Part shown: positions 47,914 through 56,221 of the stretch, piece by piece | Layout: each line of letters starts with the position of its first letter | Position numbering within the stretch: position 1 is the first letter of the stretch | NCBI RefSeq assembly: GCF_014268745.2 | Contig: NZ_JABWRB020000004.1 | Coordinates: 124,001-188,000, forward strand | DNA: 64,000 bases | DNA from: Pseudomonas zanjanensis | GTDB taxonomy: Bacteria > Pseudomonadota > Gammaproteobacteria > Pseudomonadales > Pseudomonadaceae | Reading direction: 5' to 3' | Made by a program: the position numbers and the translations under genes | Notes under the pieces: generated by a model | Database searches by the model: none | What the model saw: the letters and a program-made list of their open reading frames with translations, nothing else | Told to the model about the DNA's origin: nothing

Positions 47914-49287
47914 TCACTTCACCTCCCCCAACTCGAAGCTCATCGCCGCGGCCGGCTTCGACCCGACCCCATACCAGTCCAGCTTGCGGGTCAGCACCAT
48001 GAACACGCCCAACAGGCTGAACAACAATAGCGACCCCATCAACAACGCATAATCCTCGGCGCTCAACAGGCCATAAAGCAAACCGTACAAGCCCGCCAGC
48101 CCCACCGAAAACCCGAGGCCGTGGCTCACGCTGCGCAGCACATGGCAGACATAAAACCCGATCAATACGACACAGGCACTGGCCGACACCAAGTACGCCA
48201 GGGTGAAACCGATGTGCTCCGACAACGACAACAGCAGCAAGTAGAAGAACGCCAGCGCCACGCCCACCAAGGCGTACTGGACCGGGTGCACCGCCAGGCT
48301 CTTGAGCACTTCGAAAAGGAAGAAACCGGCGAAGGTCAGCGCGACGAACAGCAACGCATATTTGATCGCCCGGTCGCTCTTGAGGTATTGGTCCACCGGA
48401 TCGATGAAACTCACCCCGAAGGCACGGCTGCGGAACGCTTCACAACTATCGCTTGGCTCGCAGGCTTGCAGCGTTTCCAGCAGGTTGGTGGAGAAAAACG
48501 ACGTTTGCCAGTCAGCACTGAAGCCCTGCTCATTGATCTCGCGGTTGGTGGGCAAGTAGTTGCCGATGAAGCTGGGGTGTGGCCAGTCGGCCGACAGGTG
48601 CACCTTGGTGGATTTGCCCACCGGCAGAATCTGGAACTCGCCCGTGCCTTGCAGGCGCAGGTCAAAACCGAAGGTCAGCTCGGGGCCGCCCTGGGCGGTG
48701 ATCATCGGCAGCGGTACATGCACGCCCTGCCCCAGCCAGCCGAGTCGCGAGCCGGGCAGGAAATCGACGGTCTGCTGGTTCAGCGTCAAGGTCAACGCAT
48801 TCTCGATGCCACGAATATCGCTGATGCCGACGCTCAGGTACGGCTCGTCAAAACGGTAATCGGCAAAGTCCTTGGCAGCGACACCGTAGCGCTCAGGCAC
48901 CTTGAAGCGGCCATCGATGCGGTTGTCGGCGTGGAACATCCGCGCTTCGTAGATGCCCCGGGCACGGGTTTCAGTGCGGATCTGGCCGTCGAGCTCGAAT
49001 TGCTCAGGCAAAAAATATAACTCGCCTGTTCGTTCGACGGTTTCCAGGAAACGCACACCGGTCTTCTCATTGGTGTTCCAGACCTTCACGCTCTTGCGAA
49101 ACGGCACCACGATCATCGGTCCGATCAGTTGCTGGTTGTAGCTGGAGCTGCGGGCGATGTCCTGCAGCACACCGTCGCGCAACTCCTGGCGCTCGTCGAT
49201 GAGGCCATTGATCATCAACAGCGGGATCATCAGCAAGAGGATCAAGAGGGCGATCATGCCCAGTTTAATGGCGAGGCTGCGGTTCAT
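47914..49287 (-). CDS. creD: Inner-membrane protein CreD
   Basis: This 457-residue protein has one N-terminal helix (LAIKLGMIALLILLLMIPLLM), a periplasmic domain of about 270 residues, and five C-terminal helices. LFVALTFAGFFLFEVLKSL and HPVQYALVGVALAFFYLLLL are typical CreD segments. CreD is the main target of CreBC and links to envelope and beta-lactam responses. A cre-tag-like site lies 68 bases upstream; a REPIN separates it from creC. Confidence 0.9.
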   Translation of the reverse strand: MNRSLAIKLGMIALLILLLMIPLLMINGLIDERQELRDGVLQDIARSSSYNQQLIGPMIVVPFRKSVKVWNTNEKTGVRFLETVERTGELYFLPEQFELDGQIRTETRARGIYEARMFHADNRIDGRFKVPERYGVAAKDFADYRFDEPYLSVGISDIRGIENALTLTLNQQTVDFLPGSRLGWLGQGVHVPLPMITAQGGPELTFGFDLRLQGTGEFQILPVGKSTKVHLSADWPHPSFIGNYLPTNREINEQGFSADWQTSFFSTNLLETLQACEPSDSCEAFRSRAFGVSFIDPVDQYLKSDRAIKYALLFVALTFAGFFLFEVLKSLAVHPVQYALVGVALAFFYLLLLSLSEHIGFTLAYLVSASACVVLIGFYVCHVLRSVSHGLGFSVGLAGLYGLLYGLLSAEDYALLMGSLLLFSLLGVFMVLTRKLDWYGVGSKPAAAMSFELGEVK

Positions 49288-49354
49288 GTGGGGCTCTCCC
49301 TGTTCGAATGAGGGAGAGTCTGGGGTGGCTGTGTGAGGGGTTTATGGGGGAAAT

Positions 49355-49370
49355 GTGGAGATTGTGTGGA
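49355..49370 (-). promoter_or_regulatory. Cre-tag-like CreB site upstream of creD
   Basis: On the minus strand this reads TCCAC-N6-TCCAC, the 5-6-5 layout of the cre tag TTCAC-N6-TTCAC with one change in each half. It lies 68 bases before the creD start. Confidence 0.5.
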
Positions 49371-49399
49371 GACTGAAATCCACCTGACCAATGAAACCT

Positions 49400-49486
49400 G
49401 TGGCGAGGGAGCTTGCTCCCGCTCGGCTGCGAAGCAGTCGCAAAGGGGCCGCTTCGCAGCCCAGCGGGAGCAAGCTCCCTCGCCAC
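49400..49486. repeat. REPIN, family A, between creC and creD
   Basis: Opposed family A ends inside the cre cluster, just upstream of the cre-tag-like site. Confidence 0.9.
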
Positions 49487-49516
49487 AAGAGTGTTCCAAA
49501 CTGAGTAACTGGGTTT

Positions 49517-50935
49517 TCAGGGCAACCTCAGCACCACCTCCACCCCACCCTCGACATTGCCAATACTGAATTGCCCCCCATGCAACTGCACCACTTCTTC
49601 GACAAAATTGAGCCCCAGGCCGGTGCTCTTGCGGCCGCTGTCCGGGCGCGGCAGGGAATAGAAGCGCTCGCTCAAGCGCGGCAGTGCGTAGTCGGGGATC
49701 GGCGCGGCCTGATTGAACAGGCGGATCTCGACACGATTCCCACGGCGCTCGGCGCTCACTCGCAGCAGGCCGTTGATGGGGGTGAAGTCCAAGGCGTTTT
49801 CCAGCAGATTGCCCAAGGCCTGGCGCAACAGGAACGGCTCTCCCGTCAGCGCCAGGTCGCCAGCGATCTGCTGTTCAACCGTCAACTGGCGACTTTCGAT
49901 CCAACCGCCACGCGCTTCCAGCAACTCAGCCATCAGCGCCGCCAGCGGCACGGCGACCTCCTCTTCCAGCCCCTGGCGCTGCTCGATCTGGGCCAGGTTG
50001 AGCAAGCGCTCGATCAACTGCTGCATACGCACACTTTCGTTATCGATGTTGCTGACAAAGCGCTGGTGCTGGGCGGCGGGCATGTCGCTTTGCAGCAGCT
50101 CGGCGGCGCCACGAATCGCCGCCAGCGGGCTCTTGAGTTCGTGGGTGAGTGTGTGCACGTAACGCTCGACGTAGGCCTTGCCTTCGAGTTGGGTGCGCAT
50201 GTGCTCCACCGCCCCGGCCAGTTGCTCGAATTCACCGCCGCGATAATGCGGCACTTCCACCCGACGCCCCTGGCTGACCGCCTGGGCGTAGATCGTCAAA
50301 CGCCGCAGTGCCGCGCTGAGCCACCAGGACAACAAGCCGCCCAGCAACAAGCCCAGGGCGACCAGCCCGGCGCCATAGATCAACAGCCGCCGCTCGGTGC
50401 GATCGACATAAGGCTGCAAGGAACTGTTGGGCTTGGCGACGGTGACAACGCCAATGATCCGGCCGTTGTCGCGAATCGGCGCACCGACGTGCATCACCGA
50501 CGATGCCGGATCGTCCGGATCGCTGCGACTCGAACGGGCGCCGTAGTGGCCGCGCAAGGTCAGGTAGACGTCGTTCCAACGCGAATAATCCTGCCCCACC
50601 GCCACGCCACTGGAGTCGAGCACCACCATGCCCTTGGCATCGGTAACGTAGATGCGATGGCTGACCTGGTTTTTCGGCAAGCCCCAGATCGTCGCCGCCG
50701 GCTGGCGCTCGCCGTAGGCCTTGAGCAACTGCGGCCAGCGATTCTGGTTGAGGGTGCCGGCCTTGAAATCGTCCCGCAGGATCTCGGCCATCAGGTTGGC
50801 CGTGTCCACCAGGGTTTCTTCGGTGGACTGGCGCACGCCGGGGCGGATTTCCTCCATGACCGTGTTGAGCACGAAGTAACCGGTCAAGGCGATAAACAGC
50901 ACATACACCAGGAAAATCCGGATCCCCAGCGACAT
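49517..50935 (-). CDS. creC: Sensor histidine kinase CreC
   Basis: This 472-residue inner-membrane kinase has a helix at about 5-25, a periplasmic sensor domain, a helix at about 185-205, HAMP, HisKA with His in LTHELKSPLAAIRG, and an ATPase domain with GLGLNFVEEVVQLHGG. It overlaps the creB stop by one base, so it is co-transcribed with creB. Confidence 0.92.
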   Translation of the reverse strand: MSLGIRIFLVYVLFIALTGYFVLNTVMEEIRPGVRQSTEETLVDTANLMAEILRDDFKAGTLNQNRWPQLLKAYGERQPAATIWGLPKNQVSHRIYVTDAKGMVVLDSSGVAVGQDYSRWNDVYLTLRGHYGARSSRSDPDDPASSVMHVGAPIRDNGRIIGVVTVAKPNSSLQPYVDRTERRLLIYGAGLVALGLLLGGLLSWWLSAALRRLTIYAQAVSQGRRVEVPHYRGGEFEQLAGAVEHMRTQLEGKAYVERYVHTLTHELKSPLAAIRGAAELLQSDMPAAQHQRFVSNIDNESVRMQQLIERLLNLAQIEQRQGLEEEVAVPLAALMAELLEARGGWIESRQLTVEQQIAGDLALTGEPFLLRQALGNLLENALDFTPINGLLRVSAERRGNRVEIRLFNQAAPIPDYALPRLSERFYSLPRPDSGRKSTGLGLNFVEEVVQLHGGQFSIGNVEGGVEVVLRLP

Positions 50936-51615
50936 CAGCTGTGCCCCGGGCTGTAGCTGTAACCCAGGCCCCGATGGGTCTGGATCGGCTCAGCCTCGGC
51001 GCGGACCAGGCGCAACTTGGCGCGCACGCTTTTAATGTGGCTGTCGATGGTGCGCTCGTAGCCGGCATCGCTGGCAACGCCCAGGGCATCGAGCAATTGT
51101 TCGCGGCTGAAAACCCGCTCGGGCTGCTCCAGCAGACAATTGAGCAGGCGGAATTCGTGGCGGGTGAGGTTCAGCGGGGTGCCGCGATAGTTGATCTGCA
51201 CGCGGTCGGCATCGACCTGAAACAACGCCGTGCCCACCTCCGCCACCGGCCGCGGCGCCACGCGCTTGAGGATCGCCCGAACCCTGGCCGCCACCTCGCG
51301 GGGGCTGAAGGGTTTGACTACATAATCGTCGGCGCCGATCTCCAACCCCACGATCCGGTCGATCTCGCCATCCCGGGCTGTAAGAAAGATGACCGGAACG
51401 TCGCTGAAACGTCTGATTTTTTTACAAGTCTCGAATCCGCTGATATCCGGCAGGCCCACATCGAGAATGATCAGGTCCGCCGGGGTGTTTTTCTGGTGTT
51501 CAAGAGCGGCTGCGCCGAGGCTCAACCAAGTGGTGTCAAACCCCTCCCCTTGCAGGGCAAACACCAGTGTATCGGCGATGGCGGCTTCGTCTTCGACAAT
51601 CAGGATATGAGGCAT
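50935..51615 (-). CDS. creB: Response regulator CreB (OmpR/PhoB family)
   Basis: This 226-residue regulator has a receiver with acids in IVEDEA and phospho-acceptor Asp52 in LIILDVGLP, Lys in DYVVKPFSPRE, and a C-terminal winged helix (LTRHEFRLLNCLLEQPERVF, GYERTIDSHIKSVRAKL). I chose the ATG at 51615. It binds cre tags to control creD and others. The retropepsin-like gene lies 70 bases upstream on the same strand. Confidence 0.93.
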   Translation of the reverse strand: MPHILIVEDEAAIADTLVFALQGEGFDTTWLSLGAAALEHQKNTPADLIILDVGLPDISGFETCKKIRRFSDVPVIFLTARDGEIDRIVGLEIGADDYVVKPFSPREVAARVRAILKRVAPRPVAEVGTALFQVDADRVQINYRGTPLNLTRHEFRLLNCLLEQPERVFSREQLLDALGVASDAGYERTIDSHIKSVRAKLRLVRAEAEPIQTHRGLGYSYSPGHS

Positions 51616-51684
51616 GGCTTGCGGGCCCGGCAGTAAAGTTGCCGGAACGGTGCCGCAAGGTTTGGGGGGAGTCAATCAGGGAAA

Positions 51685-52191
51685 TCAGCAGTCCGGCTTA
51701 TCCGCCGTAAACCGCCGCGCAGGGTTCACCGCCGCGCCGAACTCACGCAACGCCTTGGCCCCAATCAACAAGGGGTAATTGAAACTGCTGCGGTCGGTCA
51801 GGTTGACCTCGACCGTGCGCTTGACGTTACCCAGGCACAATTCCAGGTCGACCACCGGGCGCTTGGTGGGGGCGATCTTTTCGTCGTCGTCTTCATCTTC
51901 TTCGGAACGGGTCTTGATCTTGCTGATGCGGGCGATCTTGTGTTCGTAGACCTTGTTGCTCGCGTCCTTGGTCGCCAGGCGAAAGCGCACCCAATCGTCG
52001 CCGTCGCGGGTAAAGGTTTCGATGTCCTTGGCCGACAGCGAGGCGGTCAGGGCGCCGGTGTCCATCTTGGCCTTGAGCACTTCGCCGCCGATTTCCGGCA
52101 ACGCGATGTATTCGTAGCGCCCGTACAGGGTCGGCTCGGCGGCCAGCACCGGAAGGGCCATCAGGGAAAGCAGGGCGAGAACTGATTTCAT
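51685..52191 (-). CDS. Retropepsin-like aspartic peptidase (RimK-associated/DUF785 family)
   Basis: This 168-residue protein has a signal peptide (about 1-17, ending PVLAAE), so it is periplasmic. Family motif MDTGALTASLSA carries the DTG of aspartic proteases, and FNYPLLIGAKALREFG is the second conserved block. Older databases call it an ATP-dependent zinc protease. An acidic insert EEDEDDDE sits mid-protein. A broken copy of its 3' end occurs at 54672-54765. Confidence 0.82.
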   Translation of the reverse strand: MKSVLALLSLMALPVLAAEPTLYGRYEYIALPEIGGEVLKAKMDTGALTASLSAKDIETFTRDGDDWVRFRLATKDASNKVYEHKIARISKIKTRSEEDEDDDEKIAPTKRPVVDLELCLGNVKRTVEVNLTDRSSFNYPLLIGAKALREFGAAVNPARRFTADKPDC

Positions 52192-52263
52192 GTAGTTAGG
52201 GCTTCCATTGTGAGCGTGGGATTTTAGACCGTGGCCAACGAATTCGTTCGGTTAAACATCCCT

Positions 52264-52375
52264 GTGGCGAGGGAGCTTGCTCCCGCTCGGCTGCGCAGCA
52301 GTCGTAAATCGGTCTGGCCATGGCCGCCAATTGGGGGCCGCTTCGCAGCCCAGCGGGAGCAAGCTCCCTCGCCAC
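52264..52375. repeat. REPIN, family A
   Basis: Opposed family A ends in the divergent gap between the retropepsin-like and acyltransferase genes. Confidence 0.9.
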
Positions 52376-52487
52376 AAAAGCGCCCCCAGCCTAACCTAGC
52401 CCAAGTGAAACTTTCGTCCAAGCCGATTTGGCCTACCACCCGAAGCTTGCTTATCATGGCCCGCCCACCCGTTTGCAAGAGTCATCT

Positions 52488-53381
52488 ATGCGCCGCCTGC
52501 TCACCGGCTGTTTCGTCACCCTGTTGCTGTTGCTCAACACCCTGGTGCTGTTCGGGCCGCTGATGGTGTTCGCCCTGCTCAAACTGGTCTTGCCCGGGCG
52601 CTTTCGCGACTATGCCTCGTGGGCCGTGATGTGGATCGCCGAGACCTGGGCCGAGATCGACAAGCAGATCTTTGCCCTGTGCATCCCCACCCGCTGGGAC
52701 ATCCGCGGCGGCGCTGACCTGCGCGGCGATACGTCTTACCTGGTGATCAGCAATCACCAATCCTGGGTGGACATCCCCGCCCTCGTCCAGACCCTCAATC
52801 GGCGCACGCCGTTCTTCAAGTTCTTCCTCAAGAAAGAACTGATCTGGGTGCCATTCCTGGGGCTGGCCTGGTGGGCCTTGGATTACCCCTTCATGAAGCG
52901 CTACACCAAGGCGTTCCTGGCAAAGAATCCGGAGCTGGCCGGCAAGGACCTGGAAATCACCAAGGCCGCCTGCGAGCTGTTCAAGCGTCAACCGGTCACC
53001 GTGGTCAACTACCTCGAAGGCACCCGCTTCACCGCCGCCAAAAGCCAACAACAGCAATCGCCCTTCGCTCACCTGCTCAAGCCCAAGGCCGGCGGCGTGG
53101 CGTTCGTGCTGGCGGCCATGGGTGAACAACTGGACGCGGTGCTGGACGTGACCGTGGTCTATCCGCAAGACCGCATCCCCGGGTTCTGGGACTTGATCAG
53201 CGGCGCGGTGCCCAGGGTCATCATCGACATCCAGACCCGCGAACTGGACCCTACGCTCTGGCAAGGCGACTACGAAAACGACCCGGTGTTTCGCCAGCAA
53301 GTGCAGGACTGGGTTAATCGGCTATGGACTGAAAAGGACCGGCGCATCGCCCAATTGCGCAACGAGGGGATGGAAACCTAA
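52488..53381 (+). CDS. Lysophospholipid-type acyltransferase (YihG-like)
   Basis: This 297-residue membrane enzyme has an N-terminal hydrophobic stretch (LLTGCFVTLLLLLNTLVLFG) followed by the PlsC fold: NHQSWVD (HX4D catalytic motif), FLKKELIWVPFLG, and YLEGTR. Such enzymes acylate lysophosphatidic acid or related lipids at the inner membrane. I chose the ATG at 52488. It is the last chromosomal core gene before the accessory island. Confidence 0.88.
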   Translation: MRRLLTGCFVTLLLLLNTLVLFGPLMVFALLKLVLPGRFRDYASWAVMWIAETWAEIDKQIFALCIPTRWDIRGGADLRGDTSYLVISNHQSWVDIPALVQTLNRRTPFFKFFLKKELIWVPFLGLAWWALDYPFMKRYTKAFLAKNPELAGKDLEITKAACELFKRQPVTVVNYLEGTRFTAAKSQQQQSPFAHLLKPKAGGVAFVLAAMGEQLDAVLDVTVVYPQDRIPGFWDLISGAVPRVIIDIQTRELDPTLWQGDYENDPVFRQQVQDWVNRLWTEKDRRIAQLRNEGMET

Positions 53382-53393
53382 CAGTTCTGATAG
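53378..53393. promoter_or_regulatory. Element shared upstream of the first and third rhs genes
   Basis: CTAACAGTTCTGATAG matches CTAACACTTCTGCTAG at 61077-61092 in 14 of 16 positions; both are imperfect dyads of the form CTAnCAn-TT-CTGnTAG about 65-70 bases before the rhs start. Role unknown. Confidence 0.4.
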
Positions 53394-53462
53394 TAGGCAG
53401 CGGCTGAAAAAGCTCCGATGCTGGAGGTCCGGATTTTTTGGACCTTGCGCGGAGTTCGGCGT

Positions 53463-54585
53463 ATGCCTACTGCCCCTCATGAAACCGTATTGTGCCGCTA
53501 CCGCTACGACCCGCTGGATCGCGTGGTCGATTGCGCGCTTTCTGCTGAGGCTGGGATCCAGCGGTTCTACTGCAAGAGCCGATTGGCGACGGAGATACAG
53601 GGCGCGGTGCAACGCAGCGTTTTCCAGCACGACGGCCAGTTGTTGGCGCAACTTCGGCGCGAGGATGTGAAGGTCGATACCGCCTTGTTGTCGACCGATC
53701 AGCAGCGGTCGGTGTTGAATGTGCTCGATGCGAACCGACTTCATCCCCTTGCCTATAGCCCTTACGGACATCGCCCGGCGGAAAACGGTCTGCTCAGTTT
53801 GCTTGGGTTTAACGGCGAACGGCCGGATCCGGTGACGGGGCATTATTTGTTGGGGAATGGGTACCGGGCAATTCAACCCGGTGTTGATGCGGTTTAATAG
53901 TCCGGATAGTTTGAGTCCGTTTGGGGAGGGGGGGGGGTTGAATACATATACTTATTGCACCGGCAACCCGGTAAACAATACCGATCCGAGTGGACATTCA
54001 CTCATACCCACCATATCCACAGTTATAAATTGGATAACTGGAGGACTAGATTACATAGCATCTAAAGTAGCAAGACACACCCCCATTCATGGAACAAAAA
54101 TCAAGAAGGCGTTTAATCACTGGAACCCCATCCCAGGCAGCGGCCTTGAGATATTCGATGACGTCACCAAGAGAGGGCCTCGCTTGAACATAGTGGGACA
54201 CGGCAACGAACAATTTAGCGGCCTTGTGTTGAACAATGGACGTCTGAGCCATCATGATATTGAAGATCTACTTCATGTCGGCGGAGTCAATTATGCAAAA
54301 TACAAAACAATCCGCATATTATCTTGTTACTCAGTCGAGAGTGGATTAGCACAGAACATTGCAAACATCTCGGGCCTACCGACAAAGGGTTATCGGGGCC
54401 AAGTTGCGGTTAATATAGATGGCACAGGCACTAACCGCGAAAGCCTAGTCTTTAAAGGAGGGTTGTTCGGTTTTCTGGTACCAATCCTACCACGCTCCGA
54501 CCCAGTAACCTTTTATCCTATTAAACCGAGGACTGATCCAATAACGGTGCAGAAAGATATAATTCTCGAAATCCGAGCCCCCTAA
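53463..54585 (+). pseudogene. Short Rhs-core gene 1 with protease-like tail, frameshifted
   Basis: Residues 1-136 (LCRYRYDPLDRVVDC ... HRPAENGLLSLLGFNGERPD) match the core of the two other rhs genes here. Compared with them, one extra A at 53870/53871 shifts the frame, and the first frame stops at 53895-53897. The second frame continues FNPVLMRFNSPDSLSPFG, then a G10 run, then DPSGH and a variable tail to 54585. The tail has LNIVGHGNEQ and IRILSCYSVESG, a His-Gly and Ser-Cys pair like clan CD cysteine proteases (MARTX-type). It is probably inactive, unless the shift is a sequencing error. Lower GC in the tail suggests transfer. Confidence 0.78.
53928..53937 (+). repeat. G10 tract at the core-tail join of rhs gene 1
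   Basis: Ten consecutive G encode Glu-Gly-Gly-Gly where the other copies have Lys/Arg-Gly-Gly. Such tracts slip during replication. Confidence 0.85.
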
Positions 54586-54671
54586 CTACCTCATAGAAAA
54601 AGACTCCACCTTTTAAGCGCTGGTGGGGAAAGTTCGGCAATTGTCATAAAATCAAAGCACACTGCGCTCCA

Positions 54672-54765
54672 CAATCCGGCTTATCCGCCGTCAACCTTCG
54701 CGCCGGTTCACCGCTGCCCCAAACTCACGCAACGCCTTGGCGCCGATCAACAACAGATAATTGAA
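54672..54765 (-). pseudogene. Remnant: 3' end of a retropepsin-like gene
   Basis: About 94 bases align to 51689-51783, the 3' end of the intact gene, in the same orientation. Translation gives FNYLLLIGAKALREFGAAVN and then shifts frame (RREG stop) instead of PARRFTADKPDC. No 5' part is present. It lies right after rhs gene 1 and convergent to it. Confidence 0.85.
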
Positions 54766-54811
54766 CCTTCGACATATGCAAAAAAAACATCTACAGAATA
54801 TAGTTAATTCC

Positions 54812-54850
54812 AAATCAACATAAAAAACTGTCAACCCTGACAGTACCCCT
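54812..54850 (+). promoter_or_regulatory. Conserved upstream block with ACTGTCA dyad, copy 1
   Basis: AAATCAACATAAAAA followed by the dyad ACTGTCA-ACCC-TGACAGT (54827-54844). The same block occurs upstream of the paralogue at 56222. The dyad ends 57 bases before the ATG of the gene at 54902. Confidence 0.6.
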
Positions 54851-54901
54851 CACCAGACCCAGCCATAACCATGTCCCCGAACCCTAATCGGAAGCACACC
54901 C

Positions 54902-55309
54902 ATGCGAAACTTCATGACGGGCGGCGGTGGAATAATTCTGCTGATGATCGGCCATGTCCATGCTGGAGAAGTCACTTGTCCAGCCGTGACACAACTCCAT
55001 GACAACACTGCGACGGTAGAAATGCAGGATGATCCCGAATGGCAAAGCCAGAGCCTCGTGCAGGAGCTCAACCCGGCGGCGCTGCCCTTCAACGACGCCG
55101 AGTTCGCGATCCATGAGCCTGACGAAAATCAACAGACACCGGCAAAGGTAAGCATTACATGCACACACGGTGAGAGAAATCTCACGCTGGATTATTACCC
55201 CACGCCCCAAGAGCTGAACTTGATGCCAGGGCTGGACACGCGTTGCGCCAGCCAGTTCCCTCACACGTGCAGGCGAGAAAACGCCGACTACCTCAGCTTG
55301 AGATTCTGA
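54902..55309 (+). CDS. Small secreted protein, paralogue 1
   Basis: This 135-residue protein has a signal peptide (MRNFMTGGGGIILLMIGHVHAG, cleavage likely after HAG) and a mature part starting EVTCPAVTQLHD with four Cys. It is a paralogue of the protein at 56222-56644: shared signal end GHVxAGE(V/I)TCPAVT, the E(F/Y)xIH segment, and QTPAKVSITC / QTPSRATITC. No known domain. The ATG at 54902 gives the signal peptide and is likely right. Periplasmic or secreted role unknown; its place between rhs genes hints at an effector or immunity link, but this is guesswork. Confidence 0.7.
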   Translation: MRNFMTGGGGIILLMIGHVHAGEVTCPAVTQLHDNTATVEMQDDPEWQSQSLVQELNPAALPFNDAEFAIHEPDENQQTPAKVSITCTHGERNLTLDYYPTPQELNLMPGLDTRCASQFPHTCRRENADYLSLRF

Positions 55310-55345
55310 TCCCCCTGTGGCGGATTTTCGATGTCGCCACCCTCA

Positions 55346-55921
55346 TCAAACGCCTGCACCACTCCCCCAAATTCCCCCAAGGTTCTGCAGCAGCGAACCC
55401 GCCACGCCCTGTTGACCGAGGTACTGCAGAATAATCGGAGCAAACTGACCGATCATCCCACTGTCCATGCCCAGCGCGCTGAAGGCATTGTTCAGGTCGC
55501 CAGTGTCCTTGACGTTCCCCAGCAGGCCGTCGAGCAAGGCATTTTTGTCCGACCCGCCACCGAGCAAGCCACCCAGGCCATTGAGCCCGCCGATGGCGCT
55601 GTTACCGGCGATCTGATCCAAGCCCGGCACACTTTTGCTCAACTCGGAAAATTGCGGCTCGCTAAGCCGATTCCTCGCCAGCCCCAGCATCGCACCGGCA
55701 CCGCCGATGGCCTGTTCCGGCGTGATCTTCAGTTCCGATCCAAGGGTATTGAGCAGCCCTGCCGCTTTCGGCGCAGCGGCCACCATGCCCTCTTCCTCAC
55801 CTGGGTTGCCCTGCATGGCCGACACCACATTGGCGGCATCGCTGAGGCTGAACTGCGCGAAGGCCGGGCTGGCGGCCAGTATCAACAGCCAAGACAGTGC
55901 AAAACCGCGTGAAACCTTCAT
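55346..55921 (-). CDS. DUF2780 family exported protein
   Basis: This 191-residue protein has a signal peptide (MKVSRGFALSWLLILAASPAFAQ) and a Gly/Leu-rich body (LGLLGG repeats, SALGMDSGMIGQFAPIILQYLG) that matches DUF2780, also called VcgC/VcgE. I chose the ATG at 55921 because AGAGGA lies 9 bases upstream; two earlier in-frame ATGs exist at 55930 and 55942. A terminator-shaped hairpin sits 27 bases upstream in its own leader. Function unknown. Confidence 0.75.
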   Translation of the reverse strand: MKVSRGFALSWLLILAASPAFAQFSLSDAANVVSAMQGNPGEEEGMVAAAPKAAGLLNTLGSELKITPEQAIGGAGAMLGLARNRLSEPQFSELSKSVPGLDQIAGNSAIGGLNGLGGLLGGGSDKNALLDGLLGNVKDTGDLNNAFSALGMDSGMIGQFAPIILQYLGQQGVAGSLLQNLGGIWGSGAGV

Positions 55922-55943
55922 CCGGGACATCCTCTTGAACATG

Positions 55944-55968
55944 AAAAAGCCGCCCATGAAGGGCGGCT
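55944..55968 (-). terminator. Terminator-shaped hairpin in the leader of the DUF2780 gene
   Basis: AGCCGCCC (55948-55955) and GGGCGGCT (55961-55968) around ATGAA, followed on the minus strand by a T5 run. No minus-strand gene lies upstream to be terminated, so it may attenuate the DUF2780 gene. Confidence 0.6.
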
Positions 55969-56135
55969 AAAGCGTGGGTTGGACTGGCGCAGGCGAAGAT
56001 TGTTCCTAAACGTATTGAGCTAATAGCCGATAGCCATCACAGAAAATTCTTCCAGGAGCGTAAGAAGTGTCTGATTTAACGAAAACCACGCTTTTTTATA
56101 TAGCCAAAAGTTACCAAACATCCCTATACAGTTCT

Positions 56136-56174
56136 AAATTGACATAAATAACTGTCAGCCTCGACAGTAGCCCG
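56136..56174 (+). promoter_or_regulatory. Conserved upstream block with ACTGTC dyad, copy 2
   Basis: AAATTGACATAAATA then ACTGTC-AGCCTC-GACAGT (56151-56168), matching the block at 54812 base for base at most positions and at the same spacing. The dyad ends 53 bases before the ATG at 56222. Confidence 0.6.
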
Positions 56175-56221
56175 CCCGACCAAAGCCGTGAATCGTTGAA
56201 CTGAGCCCTGGAGCCTGGCAC

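Larger units (their letters stand above)
54586..54901. other. Gap holding a gene remnant and a promoter-type block
   Basis: It contains the retropepsin-gene remnant (54672-54765) and the conserved block upstream of the next gene (54812-54850). The rest is AT-rich with no frame. Confidence 0.6.
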
